NCBI RefSeq assembly: GCF_900110505.1
Contig: NZ_FODZ01000002.1
Span: forward strand, 548,113-612,112
DNA length: 64,000 nucleotides
Origin: Luteibacter sp. UNC138MFCol5.1
Lineage (GTDB): Bacteria > Pseudomonadota > Gammaproteobacteria > Xanthomonadales > Rhodanobacteraceae
Reading direction: 5' to 3'
Of the stretch, positions 24,648 to 31,983 are shown one piece after another; positions within the stretch are counted from its first letter, which is position 1; each line of letters begins with the position of its first letter. The position numbers and the translations under genes were made by a program. The notes under the pieces were generated by a model. That model did no database searches and was not told the DNA's origin. It saw only the letters and a program-made list of their open reading frames with translations.

Positions 24648-24656
24648 CTGTCACTC
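24632..24656. repeat. Perfect inverted repeat bracketing the late promoter -35 (candidate Q-binding element)
   Basis: GAGTGACAG (24632-24640) and CTGTCACTC (24648-24656) flank the -35 hexamer exactly. The upstream arm overlaps the stop codon of the Q-like gene. Lambda Q binds DNA within the late promoter, so this symmetric site is a good candidate for the Q-like protein of this phage. Confidence 0.55.
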
Positions 24657-25301
24657 GATGCGGCGCATGAACTCCCTTCGCGCCGGTTCCAGTGAGGCCT
24701 GGCAGAAGTCGATCAGCCACGTGTACACAGGCGCGATCGAGGTCCGATAGGTCTCCCGGTTCACCCCCACCATTTCGGCGCGTGCGCGGTCGCTGACCTT
24801 CGCACGGCCGGACGTCTCGCACGTCGCGCAGCCGCGAATCTTTCCCTCGATCATCACGAAGCCGCGGCCACGGCAGTCGGGACAGAGGCATGCGGCGCTC
24901 ATTTCCGCGAGGACGGCGATCCGGATCTTCGCGTAAGGCGAGCCGGGACCGACACGAGGCCATTGCTCGGCCTTCGCCGCATCCACCGCGGTACTCGCGA
25001 CGCGCCGTTGGCGGTCCGATTCTGCGACCTCGGCACGCAGCTGGGCGGTGATGAGGGCGTCGCTGCGGCGCCTCCACTCCCCGAGCTGCGCCTCCATCAG
25101 GAGCCTGTCCAACTCCTTCGCCGCGAGCTGCGCTCCCTCCGGCCACCACAGGCGGCACATCAGCTCGCGGCCGAGGCCGGGCGACACCATGCCGATCGCG
25201 GCGGCGATGTCCTGCGCGGTCAGCTCGGGGAGACCACCGCGGCCGACGTCGTATCGAATGTTCGTTGGGTTAAGGCGTGCCATCAGTTCAGCCGCTCGCA
25301 T
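24651..25301 (-). CDS. Q: Q-like late antiterminator with zinc finger
   Basis: 216 residues from the ATG at 25301. A helical N-terminal region (LTAQDIAAAIGMVSPGLGRELMCRLWWPEG) is followed at about residues 125-170 by CLCPDCRGRGFVMIEGKIRGCATCETSGR, a DnaJ-like CxxC...CxxC zinc finger as in Q proteins of phage 82/lambda type, then RVSDRARAEMVGVNRETYR, a helix-turn-helix-like end. It lies directly upstream of the late promoter and leader terminator. It should load on RNA polymerase at pR' and permit readthrough into lysis and head-tail genes. Confidence 0.8.
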   Translation of the reverse strand: MRAAELMARLNPTNIRYDVGRGGLPELTAQDIAAAIGMVSPGLGRELMCRLWWPEGAQLAAKELDRLLMEAQLGEWRRRSDALITAQLRAEVAESDRQRRVASTAVDAAKAEQWPRVGPGSPYAKIRIAVLAEMSAACLCPDCRGRGFVMIEGKIRGCATCETSGRAKVSDRARAEMVGVNRETYRTSIAPVYTWLIDFCQASLEPARREFMRRIE

Positions 25302-25318
25302 CTTCAGGGTCCCCTTGG

Positions 25319-25537
25319 TTACTTCCGCGTGTCGTGCACGGCGCCAGCGGCGCCGCTCTTCTTCTGTTGCTTCGCCGTCCGGCGCAGGTCGCCGGCGGCG
25401 CGCTTGAGCATGCCGGCGAGGTTTTCGCACCGGACCGCCAGTGATTCCGGTTCGTAGGGCTCATTCACCAGCACGTTCAACGACCCGCGCACTGAGGCGA
25501 GGATGCGTTCGGCGCGAGTGGCGAAGTGGATGGTCAT
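25319..25537 (-). CDS. Hypothetical phage protein
   Basis: 72 residues, MTIHFATRAERILASVRGSLN..., a helical N-terminal half and a basic tail (KRAAGDLRRTAKQQKKSGAAG). It overlaps the rusA stop by 4 bases and precedes Q by 17 bases. No family recognised. Confidence 0.65.
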   Translation of the reverse strand: MTIHFATRAERILASVRGSLNVLVNEPYEPESLAVRCENLAGMLKRAAGDLRRTAKQQKKSGAAGAVHDTRK

Positions 25538-25884
25538 GCCGGCCGAACCTCGATCCGCACGCCGTACTGGTGGGGAGCGCCGCGCTCCTGGTCGTACTCG
25601 AACCGGATGCGCGAGCGGTCCTTGTCGTCGATGCCGTAGGCGTCCGCCACGCCGTCACGAATGGCCTTGAACACACCCTGCAGGTTGTCGTCGTCCAGGG
25701 AGCGGGGCGCCACCCGAATGAGGCGGACCACCACCGGAAGCGGGGGGCGCTTCGCATCGAGCAGGGTCCAGTGTGCGGCCTCGCGTTCTCGTCGCACGCG
25801 ACTCGCGCGGGCGCGCCAGTGCTCGCGGGCGTTCAGGCTGCCCTTGAGGCGCATGTCGTCGATCTCGATCACGAGCGGCTTCAC
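25534..25884 (-). CDS. rusA: RusA-family Holliday junction resolvase
   Basis: 116 residues, the usual RusA length. Catalytic Asp cluster LDDDNLQGVFKAIRDGVADAYGIDDKD (Asp64-66, Lys73, Asp86-87). RusA cuts Holliday junctions or branched DNA before packaging. It is coupled by 4-base overlaps to the Ref-like nuclease gene and to the following small gene. Confidence 0.92.
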   Translation of the reverse strand: MKPLVIEIDDMRLKGSLNAREHWRARASRVRREREAAHWTLLDAKRPPLPVVVRLIRVAPRSLDDDNLQGVFKAIRDGVADAYGIDDKDRSRIRFEYDQERGAPHQYGVRIEVRPA

Positions 25885-26384
25885 GAAAACACCTCGGCCC
25901 CGTCGAGCATGAGGGTCTGGTACGCCAGCAGCTCGTCGTCGGTGCCGTACACCTCACGGAAGCGGCGCGGCTCGCGCCCGAGGCTTGGCCCCAGCTTCTC
26001 AGCCTGCCCCCGGTAGCCTGCCTCCGGGTATGGCAGGCGCTTGCCCTGGTGGTGGTAGTGGCACAGGCAGATCGTGAACGAGTGACCGCGGCGCCGACCG
26101 CCCGACAGCAGGTGGTGGATCTCAAGGTCGTTCGCGTAGCTCGCGCGCGCCAGCCCGTGGTCGACCAGGTTGAGGTGGCATGCCACGCAGCCGCGCCGGC
26201 GGCACTCGGCCCAGCGGCGCTTCTCGGCGTCGGTAGCGGCCTTCGCCTTCCCGCGCCGCAGTGCGCGCCGGATCGCTACCGCGCGCGACTGCACCGCCGT
26301 CAAGGCTTGACGAATGGCGGTCATGGCAGCGAAGCCGCGGCGCGCCTTGAGCGGGGTCTTGCGGATCAGGGGTGTGCGCTTCAC
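25881..26384 (-). CDS. Ref-like recombination-enhancing nuclease (HNH-like)
   Basis: 167 residues from a GTG at 26384 that overlaps the previous stop (GTGA). A very basic N-terminus (VKRTPLIRKTPLKARRGF) precedes KRRWAECRRRGCVACHLN, then LEIHHLLSGGRRRGHSFTICLCHYHHQGKRLPYPEAGY and AEKLGPSLGREPRRFREVYGTDDELLAYQ. This matches the P1 Ref family, a nuclease that cuts where RecA filaments pair DNA. It is grouped with RusA, SSB and RdgC as phage recombination functions. Confidence 0.85.
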   Translation of the reverse strand: MKRTPLIRKTPLKARRGFAAMTAIRQALTAVQSRAVAIRRALRRGKAKAATDAEKRRWAECRRRGCVACHLNLVDHGLARASYANDLEIHHLLSGGRRRGHSFTICLCHYHHQGKRLPYPEAGYRGQAEKLGPSLGREPRRFREVYGTDDELLAYQTLMLDGAEVFS

Positions 26385-26779
26385 TCGGCGGCCACCCCGT
26401 CGCGAGCTGCACGCCATTCGTCGTCGTAGGGCAAGCCCTCGGCGCGCAGCTCCGCGATGATCTCCCGGCCGAGCGCCTCAGCCTCTTCTGGCACAAGCGT
26501 GAAGTCCCGGATGCCTGACCAGCCCTTCCGCTCGATGATGAGCCCAGCTTTCGCGAGACGACCCAGGTGATTGCGAGCGGCGGCGAGCGAACATCCCGCC
26601 ACCTTGGCGTAGTCCCACGAATGCAGGCCCGTCAGGTGCAGGGTGTGACTCGTAGGTTCCCGCGTGCTGATCGTCGAAACCTTCGGGAGGCCGGCATAGT
26701 TGTTCCGATAGGCCCATGTGGAACGGGCCTTCGTCGCAGCCACCGCCGCCTTCTTCGCTTCGATCAGGTCACTGCTCAC
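26381..26779 (-). CDS. Winged-helix DNA-binding phage protein
   Basis: 132 residues from a GTG at 26779 overlapping the previous stop. The middle LHSWDYAKVAGCSLAAARNHLGRLAKAGLIIERKGWSGIRDFTL reads as a winged helix-turn-helix. The C-terminus is acidic and helical. It is likely a transcription regulator of the replication/late junction or a Nin-region protein; the target is unknown. Confidence 0.7.
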   Translation of the reverse strand: MSSDLIEAKKAAVAATKARSTWAYRNNYAGLPKVSTISTREPTSHTLHLTGLHSWDYAKVAGCSLAAARNHLGRLAKAGLIIERKGWSGIRDFTLVPEEAEALGREIIAELRAEGLPYDDEWRAARDGVAAE

Positions 26780-27120
26780 TCGTCCACTCTCCACGCGTTG
26801 GGCTTGATGGCGCGCTGGGCGCGCAGGTTGTAGGTCTGGCGGTTGTCCGGCTGCTTGCCGAGGATCCGTCGCCAGGCCGCTTCGTATTCGGGGAGGTGCG
26901 CCAGCTTGTCGCCGTCGACACCGATGCCGGGGAGCACGGGCGGCTTGCCCAACACCTCGCCGGCGGCGTTCACCGCGTGCACGACACGCGGCTTGATACC
27001 CACGGCGCGCAGGCCGTCGACGATCTCCATCGCGAATGGATGGCGGGCGCGGTTGGCCTCGCGCTCGACCTCATAGCGCTGAAGCTCGCCACCGATGCGC
27101 GCCAGCAGGTCGTCAGGCAT
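26776..27120 (-). CDS. Hypothetical phage protein
   Basis: 114 residues: MPDDLLARIGGELQRYEVEREANRARHPFAMEIVDGLRAVGIKPRV, then GVDGDKLAHLPEYEAAWRRILGKQ. The start overlaps the helicase gene by 8 bases. It is in the place where replication operons often carry helicase partners, but no family is recognised. Confidence 0.65.
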   Translation of the reverse strand: MPDDLLARIGGELQRYEVEREANRARHPFAMEIVDGLRAVGIKPRVVHAVNAAGEVLGKPPVLPGIGVDGDKLAHLPEYEAAWRRILGKQPDNRQTYNLRAQRAIKPNAWRVDE

Positions 27121-28501
27121 CCCAGTCCCTCCCCGGGCGCCAGTCGGCGAACTTCATCGTCTCGGCGATCCACTGCGTGCGGACGAGGCCTGTCGGGCCG
27201 TGGCGGTTCTTCTCGATCAGAATCTCGGCCAGGCCCTTGTCCGCGGTCTCGGCGTTGTAGACCTCGTCGCGGTAGATCATGGCGATCTGGTCGCCTTCCT
27301 TCTCGATCTCGCTCGAGTCGGACAGGTCGCCCATGTTCGGGCGCTTGTCGGCGCGATTCTCGACCTCGCGACGGACCTGCCCGAGCGCCACGACCGGGAT
27401 GTCCAGCTCGCGGCCGATGTCCTTCAGGCCAGCGGCGACCTCGGCGACCTGCTCGTTCTTCTTCGCGCGGCGGTCCGAGCCGTGGATGCGCTGGATGTAG
27501 TCGACCCACAGCACACCGATATCGCGCTCCTGCTTCCATCGGCGCGCAGTGCGCTGCACGTCGGCGATGGTCACGCTCGCGCGATCGTTGATGACCAGCT
27601 CGCGGTCCTGAAGGCGCTGGACCGCGAAGAACATGCGCTCGAGGTCGCTCTCATCGTGGGAGCCGTTGCGCAGGCGTGAGGCCTTGATGCCCGCCTCGAT
27701 CGCGAGGAAGCGCGCGCCGAGCTGGACGACCGGCTGCTCGGTGGAGATCAGGCCGGCGGGAACGGGCACGGTTTCGACATCACCGCTGTCGCTGCGGCGC
27801 TGGCGGCCGGCGGCCAGCGCGAGATTCAGCAGCAGCGCGGTCTTGCCCATCGCGGGGCGCGCGCCGATGACGATCAGGTCGGAGTCGTGGAAGCCGCCGA
27901 GCACGTCGTCAAGGTCGGTCAGGCCGGTCGAGATACCCGGCACCAGACCGCCCAGGCGCTTCACCTCTTCGGCCCTCTCGTACGCCAGCGACAGCGCCTG
28001 GCGGAGCGTGAACTCGGTGGTCGTCTCGACCCGCTGCATGCCCATCAGCTCGGTGATGCCGCTGTCGAGCAGTTCACCCGTGTCGTCGTTGGCGGCGAAG
28101 GCCTGCTCGACGAGCCGCGTCGCGGTGTCGATGACGCGGCGCCGGGTCGCGTGGTCGCGCACGATGGCTGCGTAGGCGACGATGTTGGCCGCGCTCGGCG
28201 TCGTGTTTGCCAGCTCCATCAGGTACGTCGCGTCGACCATGTGGCCGAGGTCCTTCGCCACAAACCACTCGCCCAGGGTGATCGCGTCGCAGGGCGTGCC
28301 GCGCTCGGACAGCCCCAGCATGGCCTTGAAGATCACGCGGTGGTCGCGGCGATAGAAATCGTCCGGCGCGAGGCGACCAGCTACGCGGTCGAGCGCCCGC
28401 GGCGACAGCATCAGGCCACCCAGCACGGCCTGCTCGGCGTCGTTCGAGTGGGGCGGGACGCGCAGGCCCATCGCCGCGGCTTCGGCGCGGAAGCTGGTCA
28501 T
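27113..28501 (-). CDS. DnaB-like replicative helicase
   Basis: 462 residues, near full DnaB length. The N-terminal domain begins PPHSNDAEQAVLGGLMLSPRALDRVAGRLAPDDFYRRDHRVIF. Walker A GARPAMGKTALLLNLAL at 213-228. Walker B-type VLWVDYIQRIHG and the H4-region VALGQVRREVENRADKRPNMGDLSDSSEIEKEGDQIAMIYRDE follow. It unwinds the phage fork. It overlaps the replication protein gene by 4 bases, so the two are expressed together. Confidence 0.95.
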   Translation of the reverse strand: MTSFRAEAAAMGLRVPPHSNDAEQAVLGGLMLSPRALDRVAGRLAPDDFYRRDHRVIFKAMLGLSERGTPCDAITLGEWFVAKDLGHMVDATYLMELANTTPSAANIVAYAAIVRDHATRRRVIDTATRLVEQAFAANDDTGELLDSGITELMGMQRVETTTEFTLRQALSLAYERAEEVKRLGGLVPGISTGLTDLDDVLGGFHDSDLIVIGARPAMGKTALLLNLALAAGRQRRSDSGDVETVPVPAGLISTEQPVVQLGARFLAIEAGIKASRLRNGSHDESDLERMFFAVQRLQDRELVINDRASVTIADVQRTARRWKQERDIGVLWVDYIQRIHGSDRRAKKNEQVAEVAAGLKDIGRELDIPVVALGQVRREVENRADKRPNMGDLSDSSEIEKEGDQIAMIYRDEVYNAETADKGLAEILIEKNRHGPTGLVRTQWIAETMKFADWRPGRDWDA

Positions 28502-29253
28502 CGGGCGATCTCCCGCGTCAGCTCGCGGCGCGGTCGGACCGGGTTAGGCTGGCGACCGCCGCCGTTAGACCGTGACGGGCTTGCGCGGCGAATCCAGTTG
28601 CGCAGCGTGGCCGACCAGTCGAGCTTCACCGCATCGGCGCCGGGCTTGGCGCGCCAGTAGTCGCGGAACGACGCCAGCTCGGCGCGCAGATCCACGTCGG
28701 GCCGCTCGGCGCGAGCCCACTGCACGTCCTCGTCGCTGGGCTGCCAGTCGTCCGGCAGCCGTGTGCCGCGCTTGCTCGGCGGCTTGTCGCCCTGTCCTCG
28801 TTCGTCGGAGACGAGTTCGAGGGTAGGCGCCGACGCAGTCGCGCCCTGCTCTTTCTCTTCTCTTCTCTTCTCTTCTCTGGTCCGCTTTGCGTCCGCATTC
28901 GATGCGGACGTCTTTCGGACTTCCCTCTTCCGGTCGGCGTCCTGCGCACGGCGCTTCGCGGACTGGCCGTTATGCTTGTCGAAGTCAGGCAGGACAAGGC
29001 TTTCGCCGTCCTGCGCCAGCCAGTTCACGGCGCTCATAGACGCCGCGAAGCCCGGCCAGTTGAGCAGTTCGTCGACCGTGCCGAAGTCGTAGCCTTCGAT
29101 CTTTCCATCGGCCGAGTGCGCGTCGAAAAGACACCACACGGACATGAGTCCGCCGACCACGCGCAATCTGTCCGCTTTCAATGCGGACGCCATGCGGACA
29201 ACCTTCGGATGCGTGAAGAGGTCCGAACGCATCTTGATCCAGTCGCCAGCCAT
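28498..29253 (-). CDS. Phage replication initiation protein (winged-helix, O/DnaT-like)
   Basis: 251 residues. The N-terminus MAGDWIKMRSDLFTHPKVVRMASALKADRLRVVGGLMSVWCLFDAHSADGKI is the conserved first domain of phage replication proteins encoded beside DnaB. A charged linker (residues about 115-150) is encoded by a pure purine repeat. The C-terminal part has RLPDDWQPSDEDVQWARAERPDVDLRAELASFRDYWRAK...LDWSATLRNWIRRA, a helicase-loader-type motif. Two copies of a 19-bp palindrome lie in the gene, so it may contain the origin, as gene O does. Confidence 0.85.
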   Translation of the reverse strand: MAGDWIKMRSDLFTHPKVVRMASALKADRLRVVGGLMSVWCLFDAHSADGKIEGYDFGTVDELLNWPGFAASMSAVNWLAQDGESLVLPDFDKHNGQSAKRRAQDADRKREVRKTSASNADAKRTREEKRREEKEQGATASAPTLELVSDERGQGDKPPSKRGTRLPDDWQPSDEDVQWARAERPDVDLRAELASFRDYWRAKPGADAVKLDWSATLRNWIRRASPSRSNGGGRQPNPVRPRRELTREIAR

Positions 29254-29486
29254 CAGTGCACCGCCGCGGCACGCATCGCGCGCTCATCAGCCAGCCGCTG
29301 CGCAGCCCTGCTACGCACCTCGTCGCCGTTCACGTCCAGCGTGAGGCAGAGCCAGGCCATGCAGCTGGATGCGATGTCGTTCACCGACGCGGCGGCGTCG
29401 CTGTTTCCCGCGGCGGAAGCGCGCGCGGCGAGGCGAACCGTCATTGCTGCGATGGTCGCGAGATCATCAAGGTCGTTGTCGTGCAT
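29253..29486 (-). CDS. Hypothetical phage protein
   Basis: 77 residues, MHDNDLDDLATIAAMTVRLAARASAAGNSDAAASVNDIASSCMAW..., all-helical and acidic. The stop overlaps the replication gene start by one base. No family recognised. Confidence 0.65.
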   Translation of the reverse strand: MHDNDLDDLATIAAMTVRLAARASAAGNSDAAASVNDIASSCMAWLCLTLDVNGDEVRSRAAQRLADERAMRAAAVH

Positions 29487-29488
29487 AC

Positions 29489-29740
29489 CTACTCCGGGTT
29501 CCGGCGAAGTGCAGACACGCAGCCGGCCGGATCCGGTTGTCCCCGGGAAGCTACCCCCGGGTTAGCGTGCTGCTGGTTGAACAGGGGAAGCTGTGGACGC
29601 GGCGGTGGCCGGTCCCAGCGGGAAGGCGTGCGCAGAATCAGGTCAGCGGCTGTGTCCCAGTCCGGCGTCTTTCCGCAGGCGTCCAGCTGCGCCATGTCGG
29701 CGCATGCTTGGCGGTAGCCCGGGAACGCCAGGTGGTTCAC
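29489..29740 (-). CDS. Hypothetical phage protein
   Basis: 83 residues from a GTG at 29740 that overlaps the previous stop (GTGA): VNHLAFPGYRQACADMAQLDACGKTPDWDTAADLILRTPSRW, then a Pro-rich C-terminus. The longer frame upstream is not used because it runs antisense-like through the preceding gene. Two bases separate it from the next gene. Function unknown. Confidence 0.6.
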   Translation of the reverse strand: MNHLAFPGYRQACADMAQLDACGKTPDWDTAADLILRTPSRWDRPPPRPQLPLFNQQHANPGVASRGQPDPAGCVSALRRNPE

Positions 29741-29928
29741 CGATCGGGACTCAGCGACGGCGAGCAGGTGAACAGGCGACCGTTCCACTTTTCGGTGGGG
29801 TCTACCGCTTGCGGGTCGTAGCCGTTCGGCTCGGCCCATATCGGGCGCGGCGAAGGACAAGGCCGACCCGGGTCCGTGAAGCGACACGCCATGTCATCGC
29901 ACCAGCACATGCGTGACGGGCCGCTCAT
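29737..29928 (-). CDS. Small Cys-containing phage protein
   Basis: 63 residues: MSGPSRMCWCDDMACRFTDPGRPCPSPRPIW...KWNGRLFTCSPSLSPDR. Five cysteines in the first half and end suggest a metal-binding mini-protein. It is coupled by 4-base overlaps on both sides, which supports it as a real gene. No known family. Confidence 0.6.
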   Translation of the reverse strand: MSGPSRMCWCDDMACRFTDPGRPCPSPRPIWAEPNGYDPQAVDPTEKWNGRLFTCSPSLSPDR

Positions 29929-30380
29929 GCCGACACCGGGGCGGCATGAGCCGCGACGCGCAGGCGGTTGATCAGGCCGATCAGAGCGGCTTGGTTCGCA
30001 TGGCCCGCGGCGGCGATCGCGTTCATTTCGTTGAAGGTGATGACGTTGTCCGCGAGCGCGTCGTGGATCGTGCGCGACAACTCGCCTTCGGCCATGCCGA
30101 GGTCCAGCAGGTGGTGAACGACCGTGCGGTCTCCGCCCGCGCCGTGGTCGATGCGCGCCAGCGCGTAGCCATGCTCCTGCGCCAGCGCCTGGAGGATCCG
30201 GTGATCGCCGGTCGCCGCCATGATCTCGTTCGCCTCGGCGAGCGTCAGGTGGTTCGTCGTGTTGTTGACGTTGACCTTGTTGCGCAGGATGCCGGCGGAC
30301 ACGCCGATGCGCGGCGCGAGCGATTCGGCACCACCCGGATAGGCGTGGACGGTCTGGGCGGCGGCGTCGAGAACATACAT
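29925..30380 (-). CDS. CII-like phage regulatory protein (CP76 family)
   Basis: 151 residues from the ATG at 30380; a GTG at 30395 is an alternative. VHAYPGGAESLAPRIGVSAGILRNKVNVNNTTNHLTLAEANEIMAATGDHRILQALAQEHGYAL is the signature of the CP76 / CII-type family found in P2-186-like and lambdoid phages. It is the gene after cro in the rightward-type operon, as CII is in lambda. It probably activates lysogeny promoters. Confidence 0.85.
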   Translation of the reverse strand: MYVLDAAAQTVHAYPGGAESLAPRIGVSAGILRNKVNVNNTTNHLTLAEANEIMAATGDHRILQALAQEHGYALARIDHGAGGDRTVVHHLLDLGMAEGELSRTIHDALADNVITFNEMNAIAAAGHANQAALIGLINRLRVAAHAAPVSA

Positions 30381-30484
30381 GGGCGTCTCACTCACATGAA
30401 GAATTGGCGGAACCCCGCCGGTACAGTCCTCACCATGGAAAACAGGGTGAGCAGGGAATCAGGGGACTTCGTTCGGGTGGCGCG

Positions 30485-30559
30485 TCAGCGCCCTGCCCGC
30501 TTGGCGATCGGCCAGAGCACGCAGGTCGCGAAGAAGACGATCGAGAGGACGGATGCCAC
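30485..30559 (-). CDS. Possible 24-residue hydrophobic peptide after cro
   Basis: GTG at 30559, one base after the cro stop, with an AAGGTGG-like ribosome site at the end of cro. The product is VASVLSIVFFATCVLWPIAKRAGR: a single hydrophobic span with a basic C-terminus. It could be a small membrane peptide or a chance frame; the position fills an otherwise non-coding 180-base gap between cro and the CII-like gene. Confidence 0.3.
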   Translation of the reverse strand: MASVLSIVFFATCVLWPIAKRAGR

Positions 30560-30560
30560 G

Positions 30561-30824
30561 TCAGGCCACCTTCCCGGTCAGAACAGTCGGAGTTGCTTCG
30601 GCCGTCGCCCCTGCCGAGGCGGCCGGGCTTCGGTGTCGCCCAGCGTCCTCCGGCGGGAACAGGTCGGGTCGCTTCGCCCTGGCCTGCCACTGGCGCGCCT
30701 CGGGCAGCAGCTCGTCCTCTGGCCAGTTGGAGACGGCGGCCTTGCCGACGCCGAAGAACTCGGCCAGCTGGATGTCCTTGGTAAAACCAAGGGCGGAACG
30801 AACGGCGCTTTTGGTCAGGTCCAT
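30561..30824 (-). CDS. cro: Cro/YdaS-like helix-turn-helix protein
   Basis: 87 residues: MDLTKSAVRSALGFTKDIQLAEFFGVGKAAVSNWPEDELLPEARQWQARAKRPDLFP is a Cro/YdaS helix-turn-helix with recognition helix GKAAVSNWP. It is divergent from cI across a 73-base operator region and is the first gene of the replication operon. The C-terminal 30 residues are low-complexity Ala/Thr. By position it is the lytic-side repressor. Confidence 0.85.
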   Translation of the reverse strand: MDLTKSAVRSALGFTKDIQLAEFFGVGKAAVSNWPEDELLPEARQWQARAKRPDLFPPEDAGRHRSPAASAGATAEATPTVLTGKVA

Positions 30825-30832
30825 GTGGCGCG

Positions 30833-30874
30833 AGTCTAGAGCTATGAACTTTGCTCAGTCAAGCTCTCTGAACC
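30833..30874 (-). promoter_or_regulatory. pR promoter and phased operator half-sites
   Basis: Minus strand: -35 TTGACT (plus 30857-30862), 18-base spacer, -10 TAGACT (30833-30838). The hexamers GGTTCA, TTGACT, AGTTCA and TAGACT are spaced exactly 12 bases apart, the same register as at pL. Start of transcription would fall within a few bases of the cro ATG (30824), so cro mRNA may be leaderless. The site is a likely CI/Cro operator. Confidence 0.7.
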
Positions 30875-30897
30875 GCTTCGTCCCTATCTTCGCGCCC

Positions 30898-31557
30898 ATG
30901 AGCATGGGGACCCGACTTCAAGAAGCGCTGGATCTGCGGCAGCGCACTGCGCCTGACGTGATCGCGGCTTGCCGCCTTTCGAAGGGCGCCATCTACAACA
31001 TCCTGAACGACACGACGAAGCCCGAGAAGGTGCGCGCGGAAACCATCAACAAGGTCGCCGGCTACCTCAATGTCAGTCGGGACTGGCTGGTTTGGGGCAA
31101 GGGCTCGGCCGACGACGTCGAGCAGGTGGCGGAGGAAGGCTGGGCCGACATCATCGGCGTGCGCCAAGCCGCCGCCCTGGGCGAGGGTGCGGTGGTCGAT
31201 GACTACGCCGAGACCCACAAGCTGAAGTTCCGGGCCGAGAGCCTCCGCCGCAAAAAGCTTCGGGCTGATCGGCTGGCGGTGCTCTACGGCCGCGGCGAGT
31301 CCATGGCGCCCACGATCAAGAATGGCGACGCCATCCTGTTCGACACTTCAGATATCGAGCCTCGTGACGACAAGATCTACGTGATCAGCTACGAGGGTAC
31401 GCTCATGGCCAAGCGGCTGGTCGAGCTGGGCGGGCGCTGGTTCATCGCCAGCGACAACAAGGACGACCCGAAGTGGCGCAAGCCCGTCGCGGTCGAAGAA
31501 ACAAGGCAGTTCGCCATCCACGGGCGCGTTCGATGGATCGGTAGCTGGGAAGACTAG
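30898..31557 (+). CDS. cI: CI-type phage repressor with S24 peptidase domain
   Basis: 219 residues from the ATG at 30898; an ATG at 30904 and a longer frame from 30844 exist, but the latter crosses the operators. N-terminal HTH (RLQEALDLRQRTAPDVIAACRLSKGAIYNILNDTTKPEKVRAETINKVAGYLNVSRDWL). C-terminal LexA/CI peptidase: GRGESMAPTIKNGDAILFD with Ser135, and GTLMAKRLVELGGRWFIASDN with Lys172. The Ser-Lys dyad implies RecA-stimulated self-cleavage and SOS induction. It maintains lysogeny through pL and pR. Confidence 0.93.
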   Translation: MSMGTRLQEALDLRQRTAPDVIAACRLSKGAIYNILNDTTKPEKVRAETINKVAGYLNVSRDWLVWGKGSADDVEQVAEEGWADIIGVRQAAALGEGAVVDDYAETHKLKFRAESLRRKKLRADRLAVLYGRGESMAPTIKNGDAILFDTSDIEPRDDKIYVISYEGTLMAKRLVELGGRWFIASDNKDDPKWRKPVAVEETRQFAIHGRVRWIGSWED

Positions 31558-31562
31558 CCTCG

Positions 31563-31580
31563 TGTAGGGGAAACCCTACA
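31563..31580 (+). repeat. Perfect hairpin just after cI
   Basis: TGTAGGG / CCCTACA with a GAAA tetraloop, 5 bases after the cI stop and 8 before the next start. There is no T-run, so it is not a standard terminator. It could tune expression of the gene behind cI, or be an operator. Confidence 0.55.
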
Positions 31581-31587
31581 GACGGTT

Positions 31588-31983
31588 ATGCACGACGATG
31601 ACATCCTTTCTCAGGTTTCATCCGAGATCCATTTTCATACTTCAGGGGGCAATGTGGCAGAGAACGAAGGGCCTTCGGGGCCCGTGGTGCAGTCGATCCA
31701 GAATGGTAATTTGGCGTGGGTGAAGGGCCCGGGCCTGGGTAACGAGATTGTCGATCACGTCATCGTTGGCTCTGCGGAAATGACCGACGGTGAGAAGTAC
31801 TACGTGGTGGCTCTCGGGCGGGATGTAATGACAGTGTCCGGGCAGGATCTTGCTGTGGAGCGAGTCATGACCTACGTCCACCGCATCCCTCCGAACCGGA
31901 TGCGCGATCTCGCGCGCGGTGTCCTCGACACCCTAGGTGACGAAGTAGTCGAGAGCCTTGGATATGTCCGGAAGCCTCGCTGA
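31588..31983 (+). CDS. Unknown protein in the rexA position behind cI
   Basis: 131 residues: MHDDDILSQVSSEIHFHTSGGNVAENEGPSGPVVQSIQNGNLAWVKGPGLGNEIVDHVIVGSAEMTDGEKYYVV..., soluble, no signal or membrane segment. It is transcribed with cI in the lysogen, separated only by a small hairpin. It is followed by an overlapping gene for a membrane-anchored coiled coil. This two-gene layout copies the lambda rexA-rexB location, though no sequence similarity to RexA is visible. Lysogen-expressed phage exclusion is a plausible role. Confidence 0.7.
   Translation: MHDDDILSQVSSEIHFHTSGGNVAENEGPSGPVVQSIQNGNLAWVKGPGLGNEIVDHVIVGSAEMTDGEKYYVVALGRDVMTVSGQDLAVERVMTYVHRIPPNRMRDLARGVLDTLGDEVVESLGYVRKPR

Noticed and set aside
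29741-29887. Upstream extension of the 29489-29740 gene to 29887
   Set aside because: Extension overlaps the Cys-rich gene at 29737-29928 and loses the GTGA-coupled start.
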